64,000 bases of DNA, taken from contig NZ_CP031969.1 in assembly GCF_003443735.1 (NCBI RefSeq), forward strand, positions 558,001 through 622,000, written 5' to 3'. The stretch's first letter is position 1; every line of letters starts with the position of its first letter. This DNA is from Streptomyces sp. CC0208 (GTDB taxonomy: Bacteria > Actinomycetota > Actinomycetes > Streptomycetales > Streptomycetaceae). The notes beneath the pieces were generated by a model. It saw only the letters and a program-made list of their open reading frames with translations. It was not told the origin of the DNA and did no database searches. This document shows, piece after piece, positions 1 through 9,205 of this stretch. A program made the translations under genes and the position numbers.

Positions 1-561
1 GGGTTGAGCGCCGACCGGCGCGGCCGGATCACGGTCGACGAGCACTACCGCACCGAGGTGCCGCACATCTACGCCGTGGGGGACGTGATCGGCTTCCCGG
101 CGCTGGCGGCGACCGCCATGGAACAGGGCAGGTCGGCCGCCTACCACGCCTTCGGCGAGCCGGTCGGGCAGATGCACCATCTGCAGCCCATCGGCATCTA
201 CACCATCCCGGAGATCAGCTTCGTCGGACGCACCGAGGACCAACTCACCGAGGACAGCGTGCCCTTCGAGGTCGGCATCTCCCGGTACCGCGAGCTGGCC
301 CGCGGCCAGATCATCGGGGACTCCCACGGCATGCTGAAACTGCTGGTCTCCCCCGAGGACCGCACCCTGCTGGGGGTGCACTGCTTCGGCACCGGGGCCA
401 CCGAACTGATCCACATCGGGCAGACCGTGATGGGCTGCGGCGGCACGGTCGACTACCTGGTCGACGCGGTGTTCAACTACCCGACGCTCGCGGAGTCCTA
501 CAAGGTCGCGGCCCTGGACGCCACCAACAAACTCCGCCAGATCGACCGGATCGGGGACTGA
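1..561 (+). CDS. sthA: Soluble (Si-specific) NAD(P)+ transhydrogenase, 3' part
   Basis: The C-terminal 186 residues of a flavoprotein disulfide-reductase family enzyme; the 5' part lies left of the window, so no true start is present. The segment has the second FAD-contacting motif ([13 protein letters not shown]) and then the dimerisation domain, with the proline-flanked [10 protein letters not shown] element and the tail [12 protein letters not shown]. The dimerisation domain lacks the His-Glu pair expected of glutathione or lipoamide reductases, which fits SthA rather than Lpd. Soluble transhydrogenase moves hydride between NADPH and NAD+ in the cytoplasm. The gene ends 6 bp from a convergent DUF5709 gene. 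The assignment is confident apart from the missing N-terminus. Confidence 0.9.
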   Translation, partial: GLSADRRGRITVDEHYRTEVPHIYAVGDVIGFPALAATAMEQGRSAAYHAFGEPVGQMHHLQPIGIYTIPEISFVGRTEDQLTEDSVPFEVGISRYRELARGQIIGDSHGMLKLLVSPEDRTLLGVHCFGTGATELIHIGQTVMGCGGTVDYLVDAVFNYPTLAESYKVAALDATNKLRQIDRIGD

Positions 562-567
562 CGCCCG

Positions 568-1050
568 TCACAGTTCGTCGGGGTCCTCGACCACGTGCAT
601 GGCGGCCTCCTCCGCGCCGGCCGCCCCCGCGTCGATGCCCACGTCGGTGGCGACCTCGTCCTTCGTGGTGGTCGGGTGGGCGCCCTCGTCGGGGGCGACG
701 AGGCGTCCGGCGCGGTCGGCACCGGCCTGCGGGTCGACCGGTTCGCCCTCCCCGTCCGGAACGTCACCGATCTCGTCGCCGAGGGGCGCGGTCGCCTCGG
801 GGACCTCCTGGGCGAGGCGTTCGTCGAGGGTCTCGCCCTCGTGCTGTTCGGCCGCGGTGGTGCCGTGCCGGGCGACGCCGAGGGGTTTCTCCGGCGGCGA
901 GTAACCCTCGTCGAGGGTGTCGTCGTAGGTCCGTTCGTCGAGGGCGTCCTGGAGGTCCAGCGGGGCCGCGTCCTCCTGCTCCTCGTTGGTTCCGGTGGGC
1001 TGGTAGGCGTCGTCGGCCATCGGCTCGGCAGGTGTCGGTTCGGTGCCCAT
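568..1050 (-). CDS. DUF5709 domain protein
   Basis: A 160-residue, very acidic, probably disordered cytoplasmic protein. The central stretch (DDTLDEGYSPPEKPLGVARHG, then GETLDERLAQEVPE) looks like the DUF5709 signature common in streptomycetes; its function is unknown. The longer open frame reaches 1152, but ATG at 1050 follows a GGGAGG ribosome site at good spacing and the residues upstream of it are arginine-rich and unlike the family, so 1050 is chosen. It is convergent with sthA with almost no spacer. No catalytic motif is visible. Confidence 0.75.
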   Translation of the reverse strand: MGTEPTPAEPMADDAYQPTGTNEEQEDAAPLDLQDALDERTYDDTLDEGYSPPEKPLGVARHGTTAAEQHEGETLDERLAQEVPEATAPLGDEIGDVPDGEGEPVDPQAGADRAGRLVAPDEGAHPTTTKDEVATDVGIDAGAAGAEEAAMHVVEDPDEL

Positions 1051-1184
1051 GGGCTGCCTCCCTCGCGCGTCGCGTGCGGTTCCGTGCGGTGTCCTGATCC
1101 GCGTTTCCCCGTATGCGCTCTCCAACCTCAAAAGGCTGCCGGAGTAAGGCATTCCACAGCCGGAAGGTTACCCCCCAGTTAATC

Positions 1185-1212
1185 TTGAAGGGTCAAGGAA
1201 TACGGCTATCAT
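1185..1212 (+). promoter_or_regulatory. Possible sigma-70 type promoter of the APC permease
   Basis: TTGAAG at 1185-1190 and TATCAT at 1207-1212 are separated by 16 bp, close to the housekeeping consensus. If used, it gives a leader of about 185 nt before the permease start at 1405. The leader carries a short hairpin (CACGGA/TCCGTG, about 1255-1270). This is a pattern match only. Confidence 0.3.
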
Positions 1213-1404
1213 CACTCGCATACACGGAGTGACCGGTCGTCCACGCAGCGGCCGCACGGATCTCCGTGCCCCCTTGATCCCTCCCTTCACCGCCCCAGCC
1301 CGAGGCCATCCCTCTCGAGGTCCGGAGCGGAGCCACCCCCCACCCCCTTTGCGCCGCCCGGTCCCCTCCGCCGTGCGTCGTGCCCTACCGAAAGCAGCAC
1401 AACC

Positions 1405-2877
1405 ATGAGCATCAGCAGGGGCAGAGGGCTGCAGGCCAACGCCCTCGGTACCTTCGACACGGTGGTGATGGCCGTCGCGGGCAGCGCGCCGGCGTACTCG
1501 ATCGCCGCGACCACCGCGGTCCTGGTCGGCTCGGTGGGCCTGGCCAGTCCGGCGGCTCTGCTGTACTGCGCGATACCCATGCTGGGCATCGCACTCGCGT
1601 TCAGCTATCTCAGCCGGATCGACGTGAACGCGGGCGCCAGTTACTCCTGGGTGGGCCGTACGCTCCATCCCTTTCTCGGCTTCGTCTCCGGCTGGGCGCT
1701 GGTGATCTCGGCGACCATCTTCATGGTGGCTGGTTCGCTGCCCGCCGGTTCGATGACGCTGGCCCTCTTCGACGAGGGCCTCGCGGACAACACCGCGCTG
1801 TCGACCGTCGTGGGCGCGGCCTGGTTCGTGCTGATGCTGCTCGTGGTGCTCGGCGGCGCCCGGCTCACCGTGCGCGCCCAGCTCGTCATGTCGGGTGTGG
1901 AACTGGCGATACTGGCCCTGTTCGCGGTGCTCGCCCTCTTCCACACGGGCAACGCACGCTCCTTCGAGTGGTCCTGGCTGGGCTTCGGCCACTTCGACGG
2001 CATGCAGGGCTTCGCCTCGGGCGCGCTGATCGCCGCGTTCTACTACTGGGGCTGGGACGTCACCAGCAACCTGAGCGAGGAGACCCGCAACAGCCGCCGC
2101 ACGACGGGACTCGCGGGCCTCATCGGCGTCGGCATCGTCTTCCTCCTCTTCGAGGTGTTCACCATCGCGGTGAACGTCATCCTCACCTCGCAGCAGATCG
2201 AGGAGAACGACGCCAACGTGCTGGCCGTGCTCGGGGAGGAGGTCTGGCCGGGCTGGGGCGGCAAGCTGCTGATCGTCGCGGTGATGCTGTCGACCATCGC
2301 CACGCTGGAGACCACGCTGATCCAGGTCACACGCTCGCTGTTCGCGATGGGCCGGGACCGCACGATGCCGTCCGCGCTGGGCAAGGTGCACCGCCGCTGG
2401 AACACCCCATGGGTGGCGATCGTGGTCGTCGGCGCGGTGGCGCTGCTGATGTTCATCGCCTCCAACGCCCTGGGCTCGGTGGGCGACATCCTCTCCGACG
2501 CGATCTCGGCGATCGGTCTGCAGATCGCCGTCTACTACGGCCTCAGCGGCCTCGCTGTCGTCGTCGCCTACCGCAAGATGCTGCTGAAGTCGCCGTCCGA
2601 CTTCCTGCTGGGCGGGCTCTGGCCACTGCTGGGCGCCCTGTTCATGTTCTGGATCTTCGTCGAGTCGCTGGGGGAGCTGAGCACCGCCGCGATCACGATC
2701 GGCGTGGGCGGCCTGGCCGTGGGGCTGGTTCCGATGCTCTGGTACTGGAGGCGGGGCAGCGACTACTACCGGCCGGCACGGCTTGACGCGAGCCGTACCG
2801 TCGAGACGGACTACCTGCCCGAGGGCGCGACGGCCGGGCCCTCGCTCGTCCACGAGGGTCTCCCCACCGACTTCTGA
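1405..2877 (+). CDS. APC-superfamily amino-acid permease
   Basis: A 490-residue polytopic membrane protein with about 12 hydrophobic segments. The N-terminal pattern TVVMAVAGSAPAYSIAATTA is the substrate-binding helix 1 typical of APC permeases (small residues around an unwound helix), and helix 6-8 motifs such as YYWGWDVTSNLSEETRNSRR are also of APC type. It should import an amino acid or amine by proton symport; the substrate cannot be read from sequence. The C-terminal 40 residues are a hydrophilic tail. Its partner gene starts 11 bp downstream, suggesting a two-gene transcript. Confidence 0.85.
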   Translation: MSISRGRGLQANALGTFDTVVMAVAGSAPAYSIAATTAVLVGSVGLASPAALLYCAIPMLGIALAFSYLSRIDVNAGASYSWVGRTLHPFLGFVSGWALVISATIFMVAGSLPAGSMTLALFDEGLADNTALSTVVGAAWFVLMLLVVLGGARLTVRAQLVMSGVELAILALFAVLALFHTGNARSFEWSWLGFGHFDGMQGFASGALIAAFYYWGWDVTSNLSEETRNSRRTTGLAGLIGVGIVFLLFEVFTIAVNVILTSQQIEENDANVLAVLGEEVWPGWGGKLLIVAVMLSTIATLETTLIQVTRSLFAMGRDRTMPSALGKVHRRWNTPWVAIVVVGAVALLMFIASNALGSVGDILSDAISAIGLQIAVYYGLSGLAVVVAYRKMLLKSPSDFLLGGLWPLLGALFMFWIFVESLGELSTAAITIGVGGLAVGLVPMLWYWRRGSDYYRPARLDASRTVETDYLPEGATAGPSLVHEGLPTDF

Positions 2878-2888
2878 GGGGTTGCGCG

Positions 2889-3848
2889 ATGGCGAGAGAC
2901 CGTTTCACCCCCGAATTCGATCCCGACTGCGGGGACTTCCCGCTCACCAGCGCCCGCCAGGACATCGTCATCGGCCGCTGGCAGGGCCTGCGCGAACTGC
3001 TGCGGGCCACCGGGCCCGACTGGCTCTCGCGGGGCCACCGGGTGCGGATGCTCGCCCAGGCCTGCGCGGGCAGTTCGACGGTCGAGTCATGGCTGGCCGC
3101 CGAGCCGCACAACGGGGACGCCCTCGTGCTGCGGGCCGCCACCGAGACGGCCAGGGCGTTCAACCTGGCCATCGCCGCGGGCCGGGGTGTGCCGATCGAC
3201 CAGCGACGTGTCGACGCCGCGGTGATGGCCTGTCTCCAGGCGTCGGAGGCGTTCTTGGACGACCCCACGCCCTGGATCAGCCTCATCTCGGTGGCGCGGC
3301 TGTACCCGGCCGGCGTGCGTCGGCAGGAACTGGGGCGCTGGTGGGACGAGTTGCACGGGCGCGACCCGTACAGCGTCGAGGGCCACCTCCAGGTGCTGCA
3401 CTACTATTCGGCCCGCTGGCACGGCTCGAACGGCCTGATGTACGACTTCGCCCGGGACGCGGCCGGAGTGGCACCGCCGGGTTCCGCGCTGCCGGTGCTG
3501 GTGCAGTACGCGCGGGTCGAGGAGTACCGGACCGCCACGGACGCCGCCGAGGACAGACGCACGTCCGTGGGGCTCGGGCAGCACTGGAAGAACGACGGGG
3601 CCATCAGTGACGTACGGCGCACCTGGCAGCGCTGGATCGTGGGCCGCGCGGACCACTCGGTGACCCCCGGAGAGCTCCGCGACCTCAACTACCTGACCCA
3701 CGCGGCCTGCCACGCCGGCCTGGCGGAGGTCGCCGTCCCGCTCCTGCAGTTGCTGGACCGGCGGGGCACCCGTACGCCGTGGTCCTACACCGGGGAACCG
3801 GAGCAGGAGTTCACCAAGTGGCGCAAGGAGTTCAGAGTGCGGGCGTGA
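2889..3848 (+). CDS. Conserved hypothetical protein, helical-repeat-like
   Basis: 319 residues, soluble and rich in Ala, Arg and Trp, with no signal peptide or membrane span. The spacing of small and aromatic residues (for example RWWDELHGRDPYSVEGHLQVLHYYSARWHGS written in pieces across residues 145-180) suggests TPR/HEAT-like helices. I do not recognise the family. It starts 11 bp after the permease stop behind GAGGGG, so it is probably co-transcribed and may act with the permease, but that is inference from position only. Confidence 0.6.
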   Translation: MARDRFTPEFDPDCGDFPLTSARQDIVIGRWQGLRELLRATGPDWLSRGHRVRMLAQACAGSSTVESWLAAEPHNGDALVLRAATETARAFNLAIAAGRGVPIDQRRVDAAVMACLQASEAFLDDPTPWISLISVARLYPAGVRRQELGRWWDELHGRDPYSVEGHLQVLHYYSARWHGSNGLMYDFARDAAGVAPPGSALPVLVQYARVEEYRTATDAAEDRRTSVGLGQHWKNDGAISDVRRTWQRWIVGRADHSVTPGELRDLNYLTHAACHAGLAEVAVPLLQLLDRRGTRTPWSYTGEPEQEFTKWRKEFRVRA

Positions 3849-3885
3849 ATCCAGCGACGCGTCAACAGCGCGCCACTTGGAACGG

Positions 3886-5058
3886 TCACGGTGTGCTGGT
3901 CTGTTCCGCGGCGGCCTGGCTCGCCGTCCCCGCCGTCCACTTCTCCTCGATCCGGCCGACCTTCCACACCACCAGCGCGACGATCCATGTGGCGAAGAAC
4001 AGGGCCACGATGACGAAGCCGAGGAGGTTGAGGTCGAGGCCGCTGATCCAGTCCCAGAAGGGGCCGTGGAGGCCGAGCCTGTCGGCGAGCAGGCCCAGGA
4101 GTTCGGCCGTGCCGATGAGGAGGGCCACCGCGACCGACAGGCCGGTGATCGTGAGGTTGTAGTAGACCTTGCGGACCGGCTTCGAGAACGCCCAGCCGTA
4201 GGCGAAGTTCATGAAGGAGCCGTCGATCGTGTCGAGCAGGGACATGCCGGCGGCGAAGAGAACGGGCAGGGTGAGGATCGCGTACCAGGGCAGCCCGGAG
4301 GCCGCGCCCGACCCGGCCAGGACCAGCAGCGCGATCTCCGTCGCCGTGTCGAAGCCGAGGCCGAACAACAGACCCAGCGGGTACATCTGCCAGGGCTTGG
4401 TGATCGACTTCATGACACGGCCGAGCAGGCGGTTCATGAACCCGCGGTTGTTCAGCTGCTCCTCCAGCGCGGCCTCGTCGTAGCAGCCGGAGCGCATCCG
4501 CCGGAACACCTTCCAGATGCCCACCAGGACGACCAGGTTGACCGCGGCGATCAGATAGAGGAACGCGCTCGAGACGGTCGTACCGATCAACGCGGTCACG
4601 TCATGCAGACGGGAGTCGTCGTCGCGCACCGGTCCCGCGAGGGCCTTCACGCCGAGCGAGAGCAGCAGCGCGAGGACGAAGACCACGCTGGAGTGGCCGA
4701 GCGAGAACCAGAAGCCCACCGACAGCGGCCGCTGCCCCTCCCCCATCAGCTTGCGCGTGGTGTTGTCGATGGCCGCGATGTGGTCGGCGTCGAAGGCGTG
4801 CCGCATCCCGAGGGTGTAGGCGGTCACGCCGATGCCGATACCGAAGGACTTCTCGCCGACGCCGTAGTGGTGCGGGGCGACGATGGCGACGAGGACGAAC
4901 CAGCCGATCACGTGCAGCGCCACCACGACCGCGGCCATGCCGCCCGCCCTGACCCACTCCTGCCGCGTCATGGAGCCACGGACGCGGTGCCATACCGAGC
5001 CCCTCGCGGGGACGGTGGCGGGGAGGAGGGGCGGAGCGGAGTCAGGGGCGGCCGTCAT
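3886..5058 (-). CDS. NixA/HoxN-family nickel/cobalt permease
   Basis: 390 residues with about eight membrane spans. The family signature is clear: HAFDADHIAAIDNTTRK in an early helix (the H-x4-DH metal-binding motif near residue 86), then RPLSVGFWFSLGHSSVV and LGFDTATEIALLVL. These proteins import Ni2+ or Co2+ with high affinity for urease, hydrogenase, Ni-superoxide dismutase or cobalamin. The start ATG at 5058 follows the AGGATT-type region; a longer N-terminus is not available. A Nur-box-like palindrome lies 66 bp upstream (5124-5140), so nickel-dependent repression is plausible. Convergent with the hypothetical gene ending at 3848. Confidence 0.88.
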   Translation of the reverse strand: MTAAPDSAPPLLPATVPARGSVWHRVRGSMTRQEWVRAGGMAAVVVALHVIGWFVLVAIVAPHHYGVGEKSFGIGIGVTAYTLGMRHAFDADHIAAIDNTTRKLMGEGQRPLSVGFWFSLGHSSVVFVLALLLSLGVKALAGPVRDDDSRLHDVTALIGTTVSSAFLYLIAAVNLVVLVGIWKVFRRMRSGCYDEAALEEQLNNRGFMNRLLGRVMKSITKPWQMYPLGLLFGLGFDTATEIALLVLAGSGAASGLPWYAILTLPVLFAAGMSLLDTIDGSFMNFAYGWAFSKPVRKVYYNLTITGLSVAVALLIGTAELLGLLADRLGLHGPFWDWISGLDLNLLGFVIVALFFATWIVALVVWKVGRIEEKWTAGTASQAAAEQTSTP

Positions 5059-5123
5059 CGGGCGGAGAATCCTTCTGCAGGGGCTACGGCCGCGATCAGC
5101 AGCCTTGTGCCATCCTGCGGTAC

Positions 5124-5140
5124 CTGCAAGTCATGTGCAG
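5124..5140 (-). promoter_or_regulatory. Candidate Nur (Fur-family nickel regulator) box
   Basis: CTGCAA-N5-GTGCAG, a 17-bp dyad with 5 of 6 bases symmetric. Its layout equals the published Streptomyces Nur box (tTGCaa-n5-ttGCAA) with the TGC/GCA cores conserved. It sits 66 bp upstream of the nickel permease start, where a repressor could cover the promoter. The function is inferred from matching motif and matching target gene. Confidence 0.5.
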
Positions 5141-5178
5141 TAAAGGCCGTGACAGAACTTTCCCACGAGTGGGGAAAA

Positions 5179-5196
5179 CGCCCCGTCAACGGGGCG
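5179..5196. terminator. Short GC hairpin between leftward genes
   Basis: CGCCCCGT and ACGGGGCG form a perfect 8-bp stem with a two-base loop, 35 bp past the end of the membrane glycosyltransferase gene. It could end that transcript before the nickel permease promoter. No T-run follows, as is usual in these genomes. Confidence 0.4.
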
Positions 5197-5231
5197 GCGG
5201 GCCGCCGGGTCGACCTCGCCTTGCTCGGCCG

Positions 5232-6719
5232 TCATCCCGGCCCGTGTGCGCTCACGTTCGGCGCGACGTGGAGGTCCATCCCGGCGGCCGGCGCGGTGGG
5301 CCAGTCGCGGGCGTAGGCGGGTGGCGCAGCGCCGGGCCGGGTGAGGACGGCGACGGGCATACGGCGGGACGCCCCGGCGATCCCCGACTCGGTGCTGTTG
5401 GTGTTGTGGCCGAATGCCGCCGCGGAGGTGCATCCCGCGTAGTACGCGACGGGGACCGACAGATGGCCGGTGAGCAGACAGGGCGGGCGCACTCCGAGGC
5501 GGTTCAGCTCGGCCGCGGTGCGGGCCCAGTCGCGGTGATGGCCCGTGGTGCGGTCCACCGTGCGCTTCAGCACGGCGAACTGCACCGCCAGGTGGCCCGT
5601 CAGCCCGATCGCGAGCAGCACCGCGGCGACCGGACGCCACCGCCCCGCCGGGGTGGTGGCGAGGTGGAACAGCGCGTCGGCGACCGGGATCGCGAGCAGG
5701 GCGTAGGCGGGCAGCAGGAAGCGCGGGGCGGCGTACCCGATCAGGAAGAGATACGGCACGGCGGCCGTGGTGGCGCAGGCCAGCGGGACGAGGCTGGCCC
5801 GGGCGCGCCCGGCGCGGACGGCGACCACCAGTCCGACGGCGGCCAGCAGCGGGAGGATCACCCACCAGGCCATGACGGCGGGGTCCGGCAGCGGCCCGGT
5901 GCAGGGGCGGCACAGGGCACGGCCGCCCAGGCTGCGCAGCTGGTCGTCGACGGCGAACTGCGGGCCGAGTCCGCCCTGGATGCGGGAGCCCTCGTGCAGG
6001 CGCTCGGGCAGGCCGCCGTAGCTGACGTACGCCTCGATCACCCACTGCGCGCCGCCCGCCACGAGTCCGGCGACGAGAGCGAGGGCGGGCCGTGGGCGGC
6101 GGCGGACCGCGGCGACGACGAGCAGCGGGAGGGTGACCCACACGGCGTCGGTGGGCCGCATCCACGCCATGAGCGCTGTACCCGCCACGACCCCCCACAG
6201 GGCCCTCGGGTGCGCGCGGGCCCGTAAGAAGCAGCCGGCCGCGGCGAGCCCGCCGACGGCCACCCAGTAGTTGGGCATGGCCTGCGGGCCGTAGAAGAGA
6301 GTGACCCACAGGGACGCGAACAGGGCGCCGCCCGCGGCGAGGACGCGGGCCGGGAAGAGGCCGCGCCAGGCGCGCAGGGCCAGGTAGAGGCCGAGGCCGG
6401 ACAGCACCGCGAGATAGACGCGCAGGAGTTCCGTCGAGGTCGACCAGCTCGCGATCGGCGCCACCAGCAGGGACACACCGCGGGCGCGCGGGGCGCTGAA
6501 GAAGGCGGCCGGAGCCTGCGCACCGACCTGGCTGACGTACACGGTCTCGTCCCAGCCGAGGCCCATGCCGGGGCGTACGAGGACGAGTTGGGCCAGGGTG
6601 AAGGCGGCGGCCACCGCCACCAAGGACCAGTTGCCCCGAGCCCACCGGGAAGCGTCGGAGGCGACCGACGGTGTCCGTCGGTCGCCTCCGACGAGCAGGA
6701 CACTGTCGCCGTGGGCCAT
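5232..6719 (-). CDS. Polytopic membrane protein, glycosyltransferase (GT39/GT83)-like
   Basis: 495 residues with about ten hydrophobic helices. The first extracellular loop begins GMGLGWDETVYVSQV, matching the acidic loop-1 motif (D-E after helix 1) used by PMT/ArnT-like enzymes that transfer sugars from polyprenyl phosphate. The tail has a DWARTAAELNRLGV segment and a soluble extracellular domain. ATG at 6719 follows GAGGGG; the longer frame upstream is arginine-rich noise. A perfect 19-bp inverted repeat lies inside codons 9-22. The gene trails the GH65 gene by 131 bp on the same strand; a functional link to it is not established. Donor and acceptor are unknown. Confidence 0.65.
   Translation of the reverse strand: MAHGDSVLLVGGDRRTPSVASDASRWARGNWSLVAVAAAFTLAQLVLVRPGMGLGWDETVYVSQVGAQAPAAFFSAPRARGVSLLVAPIASWSTSTELLRVYLAVLSGLGLYLALRAWRGLFPARVLAAGGALFASLWVTLFYGPQAMPNYWVAVGGLAAAGCFLRARAHPRALWGVVAGTALMAWMRPTDAVWVTLPLLVVAAVRRRPRPALALVAGLVAGGAQWVIEAYVSYGGLPERLHEGSRIQGGLGPQFAVDDQLRSLGGRALCRPCTGPLPDPAVMAWWVILPLLAAVGLVVAVRAGRARASLVPLACATTAAVPYLFLIGYAAPRFLLPAYALLAIPVADALFHLATTPAGRWRPVAAVLLAIGLTGHLAVQFAVLKRTVDRTTGHHRDWARTAAELNRLGVRPPCLLTGHLSVPVAYYAGCTSAAAFGHNTNSTESGIAGASRRMPVAVLTRPGAAPPAYARDWPTAPAAGMDLHVAPNVSAHGPG
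6653..6693 (-). repeat. Perfect 19-bp inverted repeat in the 5' coding region
   Basis: Arms 6653-6671 and 6675-6693 are exact complements around a 3-base loop. In the mRNA this forms a very stable hairpin roughly 26-67 nt after the start codon at 6719. It encodes part of the cytoplasmic N-terminus (VGGDRRTPSVASD), so the protein sequence alone does not explain it. Confidence 0.85.
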
Positions 6720-6850
6720 CGTCCACCCCTCACCCCGTATGCCGCGGGGACTTGTCCGATCCACAAAGGCCTGGACAAGGTAACCCGCCGCTGGAGGAAG
6801 TGCGGGACGGAGTTCGGCCAACCGGCGCCGGTGCGAGCCGCCCGTCCGGG

Positions 6851-9205
6851 TCAGCGGGCGTGCGGGGCGCGGTGCGGAGGCTGGCTCGGGGCCGCGCGGT
6901 CCCGCGATGCCGGGACGGGGCGGACGACAGGACCGTCCCCGTTCACGGTGAGCGCGGCGCCGTGGTGGCGGATCGTCAGAGGAGCGCCCGACATCAGGGT
7001 GTACGTCGCCTTGTCCGGACCGATCTCCACCCGCAGGCTGCGGCCCATGAACTGGAGGTTGAAGGCGAGGCGGCTGAACCGCTCGGGCAGACGGGGCGCG
7101 AAGCGGAGGGATTCGCCGTCGCGGCGCAGACCGCCGAACCCGGCGACCAGAGCCGTCCAGGTGCCGGCGAGGGAGGCGATGTGGAGCCCGTCGCGGGTGT
7201 TGCTCTCCAGGTCGGCGAGGTCCATCAGCGCCGCCTCGGCCGTGTAGGCGTAGGCGAGGGACAGATGTCCCGCGCGGGCGGCGACGACCGCCTGGACGCA
7301 GGCCGACAGGGAGGAGTCCCGTACGGTCAGGGGCTCGTAGTAGGCGAAGTTGCGGGCGATCTGCTCCTCGTCGTGGAACTCCTCGAACCAGCCGCTGCAC
7401 AGGTACATCGCCAGCACCAGGTCCGCCTGCTTGACGACCTGCTTGCGGTAGATGTCGAAGTAGGGGAAGTGCAGCATCAGCGGGTACTGGTCGGCGCGGG
7501 TGTCGGCGAAGTCCCACTGCTGGTAGCGGGTGAAGCCCGCGTGCTGTTCGTGCACGCCGAGTTCGTCGTTGTAGGGGATGTGCACGGCCTCGGCGGCGTC
7601 CCGCCAGGCGGCGCTCTCCTCGTCGTCGACGCCGAGTGCGGCCGCCCGCTCCGGATGCCGGGCGCAGACGTCGGCGGCCGCGAGGAGGTTCGCGCGGGCC
7701 ATGAGGTTGGTGTACGTGTTGTCGTCGGCGACCGCGCTGTACTCGTCGGGGCCGGTGACGCCGTCGATGTGGAAGACGCCGTGGTGGTCATGATGGCCGA
7801 GCGAGCGCCACAACCGGGCCGTTTCCACGAGGAGTTCGACGCCGGTGTCCCGTTCGAAGTCCGTGTCGCCGGTGGCCTCGGTGTAGCGCACCGCGGCGTC
7901 CGCGACGGCGGCGTTGACGTGGAAGGCGGCGGTACCGGCGGGCCAGTACGCCGACCCTTCCGAGCCCTCGATGGTCCGCCACGGGAACGCCGCGCCGTTC
8001 AGGCCGAGTTGCACGGCCCGCTCTCGGGCGGCGGGCAGTGTCTTCTGCCGCCAGCGCAGGACCTCGGCAACGGCACCGGGCTCGGTGTAGGTGAGCAGGG
8101 GCAGCACGAAGGTCTCGGTGTCCCAGAACGCGTGCCCGTCGTAGCCGGAACCGGTCAGTCCCTTGGCGGGAATGGCCCGTTGCTCGGCGCGGGCGCCTGC
8201 CTGGAGCACGTGGAAGAGTGCGAAGCGGACTGCCTGCTGGATCTCCTCGTCGCCGTCGACCTCGACATCGGCACGGGCCCAGAAGTCGTCGAGGTAGCCG
8301 CGCTGTTCGTCCAGGAGGCCGTCCCAGCCGCTGTGGGCCGCGGCTGCCAGAGCCGCGTCGACCTGGTCGCTCATAGCGGGCCGGGAGCGGGCCCCGGACC
8401 ATCCGTGGGCGACCAGCTTCTCCACGCGCAGCCGCTGCCCCGGCTCCAGGACGGAAGTGACCGTCAGCCGGGCCAGGTCCACCGTCTCCTCGCTGCTCGT
8501 GGTGGTGCGTTCGGGCCCTTCGATCACGTGGTCGGCGGCCACGGCGACGCGCAGTCCGCTCTGCCGGGTGCGGTGCACAAGCCGCAGCCGGGTGCCGTCG
8601 GCGAAGCCCTCCTCGTGCTCCAGCGGTGACTTGAGAACCTTGGACGCGCGTGGGTCACCGTTCGTCCCGGGCAGGCTCTCGTTGGTGACGAGTTCGGACT
8701 GGATCACCACCCGGGTGCGGCTGTCGACGGGCTCCACCTCGTAGGCCACGGCGGCGACCGCCCGCTGGGTGAGCGAGACAAGCCGGGTCGAGCGCACCCG
8801 TATCCGCGAGCCGGCGGGCGAGATCCACTCACAGGACCGTTCAAGGACGCCCCGGCGCAGGTCCAGGGTGCGTTCGTGGGCCACCAGAGTGCCGTAGCGC
8901 AGATCGAAGGGCTCGTCGTCGACGAGGAGCCGCACGATCTTGCCGTTGGTGACGTTGATGGCGGTCTGGCCGGACTCCGGATAGCCGTATCCCGCCTCGG
9001 CGTACGGCAGCGGGTGCAGTTCGTGGACGCCGTTGAGGTAGGAGCCGGGCAGGCCGTGCGGTTCGCCCTCGTCGAGGTTGCCGCGCCAGCCGACATGGCC
9101 GTTGGACAGAGCGAACACGGACTCGCTCTGGGCCAGGACGTCGAGTTTGAGGGAGGTCTCGCGGACGGCCCAGGGCTCGACGGTGTAGGAGCGCTGGGTG
9201 ATCAC
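6851..9205 (-). CDS. GH65 family disaccharide phosphorylase
   Basis: 784 residues, the usual length for maltose, trehalose and kojibiose phosphorylases. The N-terminal beta-sandwich (WAVRETSLKLDVLAQSESVF, then FALSNGHVGWRGNLDEG) is followed by an (alpha/alpha)6 barrel with FWDTETFVLPLLTYTEP near residue 365 and the general-acid Glu in VTGPDEYSA near 490. The C-terminal small beta domain ends near 760. Family members cleave an alpha-glucoside with phosphate and release beta-glucose-1-phosphate; the exact disaccharide is not readable. The GTG start overlaps the beta-phosphoglucomutase stop (GTGA), giving translational coupling with the enzyme that uses its product. Confidence 0.88.
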   Translation of the reverse strand: MITQRSYTVEPWAVRETSLKLDVLAQSESVFALSNGHVGWRGNLDEGEPHGLPGSYLNGVHELHPLPYAEAGYGYPESGQTAINVTNGKIVRLLVDDEPFDLRYGTLVAHERTLDLRRGVLERSCEWISPAGSRIRVRSTRLVSLTQRAVAAVAYEVEPVDSRTRVVIQSELVTNESLPGTNGDPRASKVLKSPLEHEEGFADGTRLRLVHRTRQSGLRVAVAADHVIEGPERTTTSSEETVDLARLTVTSVLEPGQRLRVEKLVAHGWSGARSRPAMSDQVDAALAAAAHSGWDGLLDEQRGYLDDFWARADVEVDGDEEIQQAVRFALFHVLQAGARAEQRAIPAKGLTGSGYDGHAFWDTETFVLPLLTYTEPGAVAEVLRWRQKTLPAARERAVQLGLNGAAFPWRTIEGSEGSAYWPAGTAAFHVNAAVADAAVRYTEATGDTDFERDTGVELLVETARLWRSLGHHDHHGVFHIDGVTGPDEYSAVADDNTYTNLMARANLLAAADVCARHPERAAALGVDDEESAAWRDAAEAVHIPYNDELGVHEQHAGFTRYQQWDFADTRADQYPLMLHFPYFDIYRKQVVKQADLVLAMYLCSGWFEEFHDEEQIARNFAYYEPLTVRDSSLSACVQAVVAARAGHLSLAYAYTAEAALMDLADLESNTRDGLHIASLAGTWTALVAGFGGLRRDGESLRFAPRLPERFSRLAFNLQFMGRSLRVEIGPDKATYTLMSGAPLTIRHHGAALTVNGDGPVVRPVPASRDRAAPSQPPHRAPHAR

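Noticed and set aside
1168..2853. Long minus-strand frame opposite the amino-acid permease
   Set aside because: It is a shadow: composition is His/Arg/Gln-rich, with no hydrophobic core, while the plus strand shows a clean APC permease.
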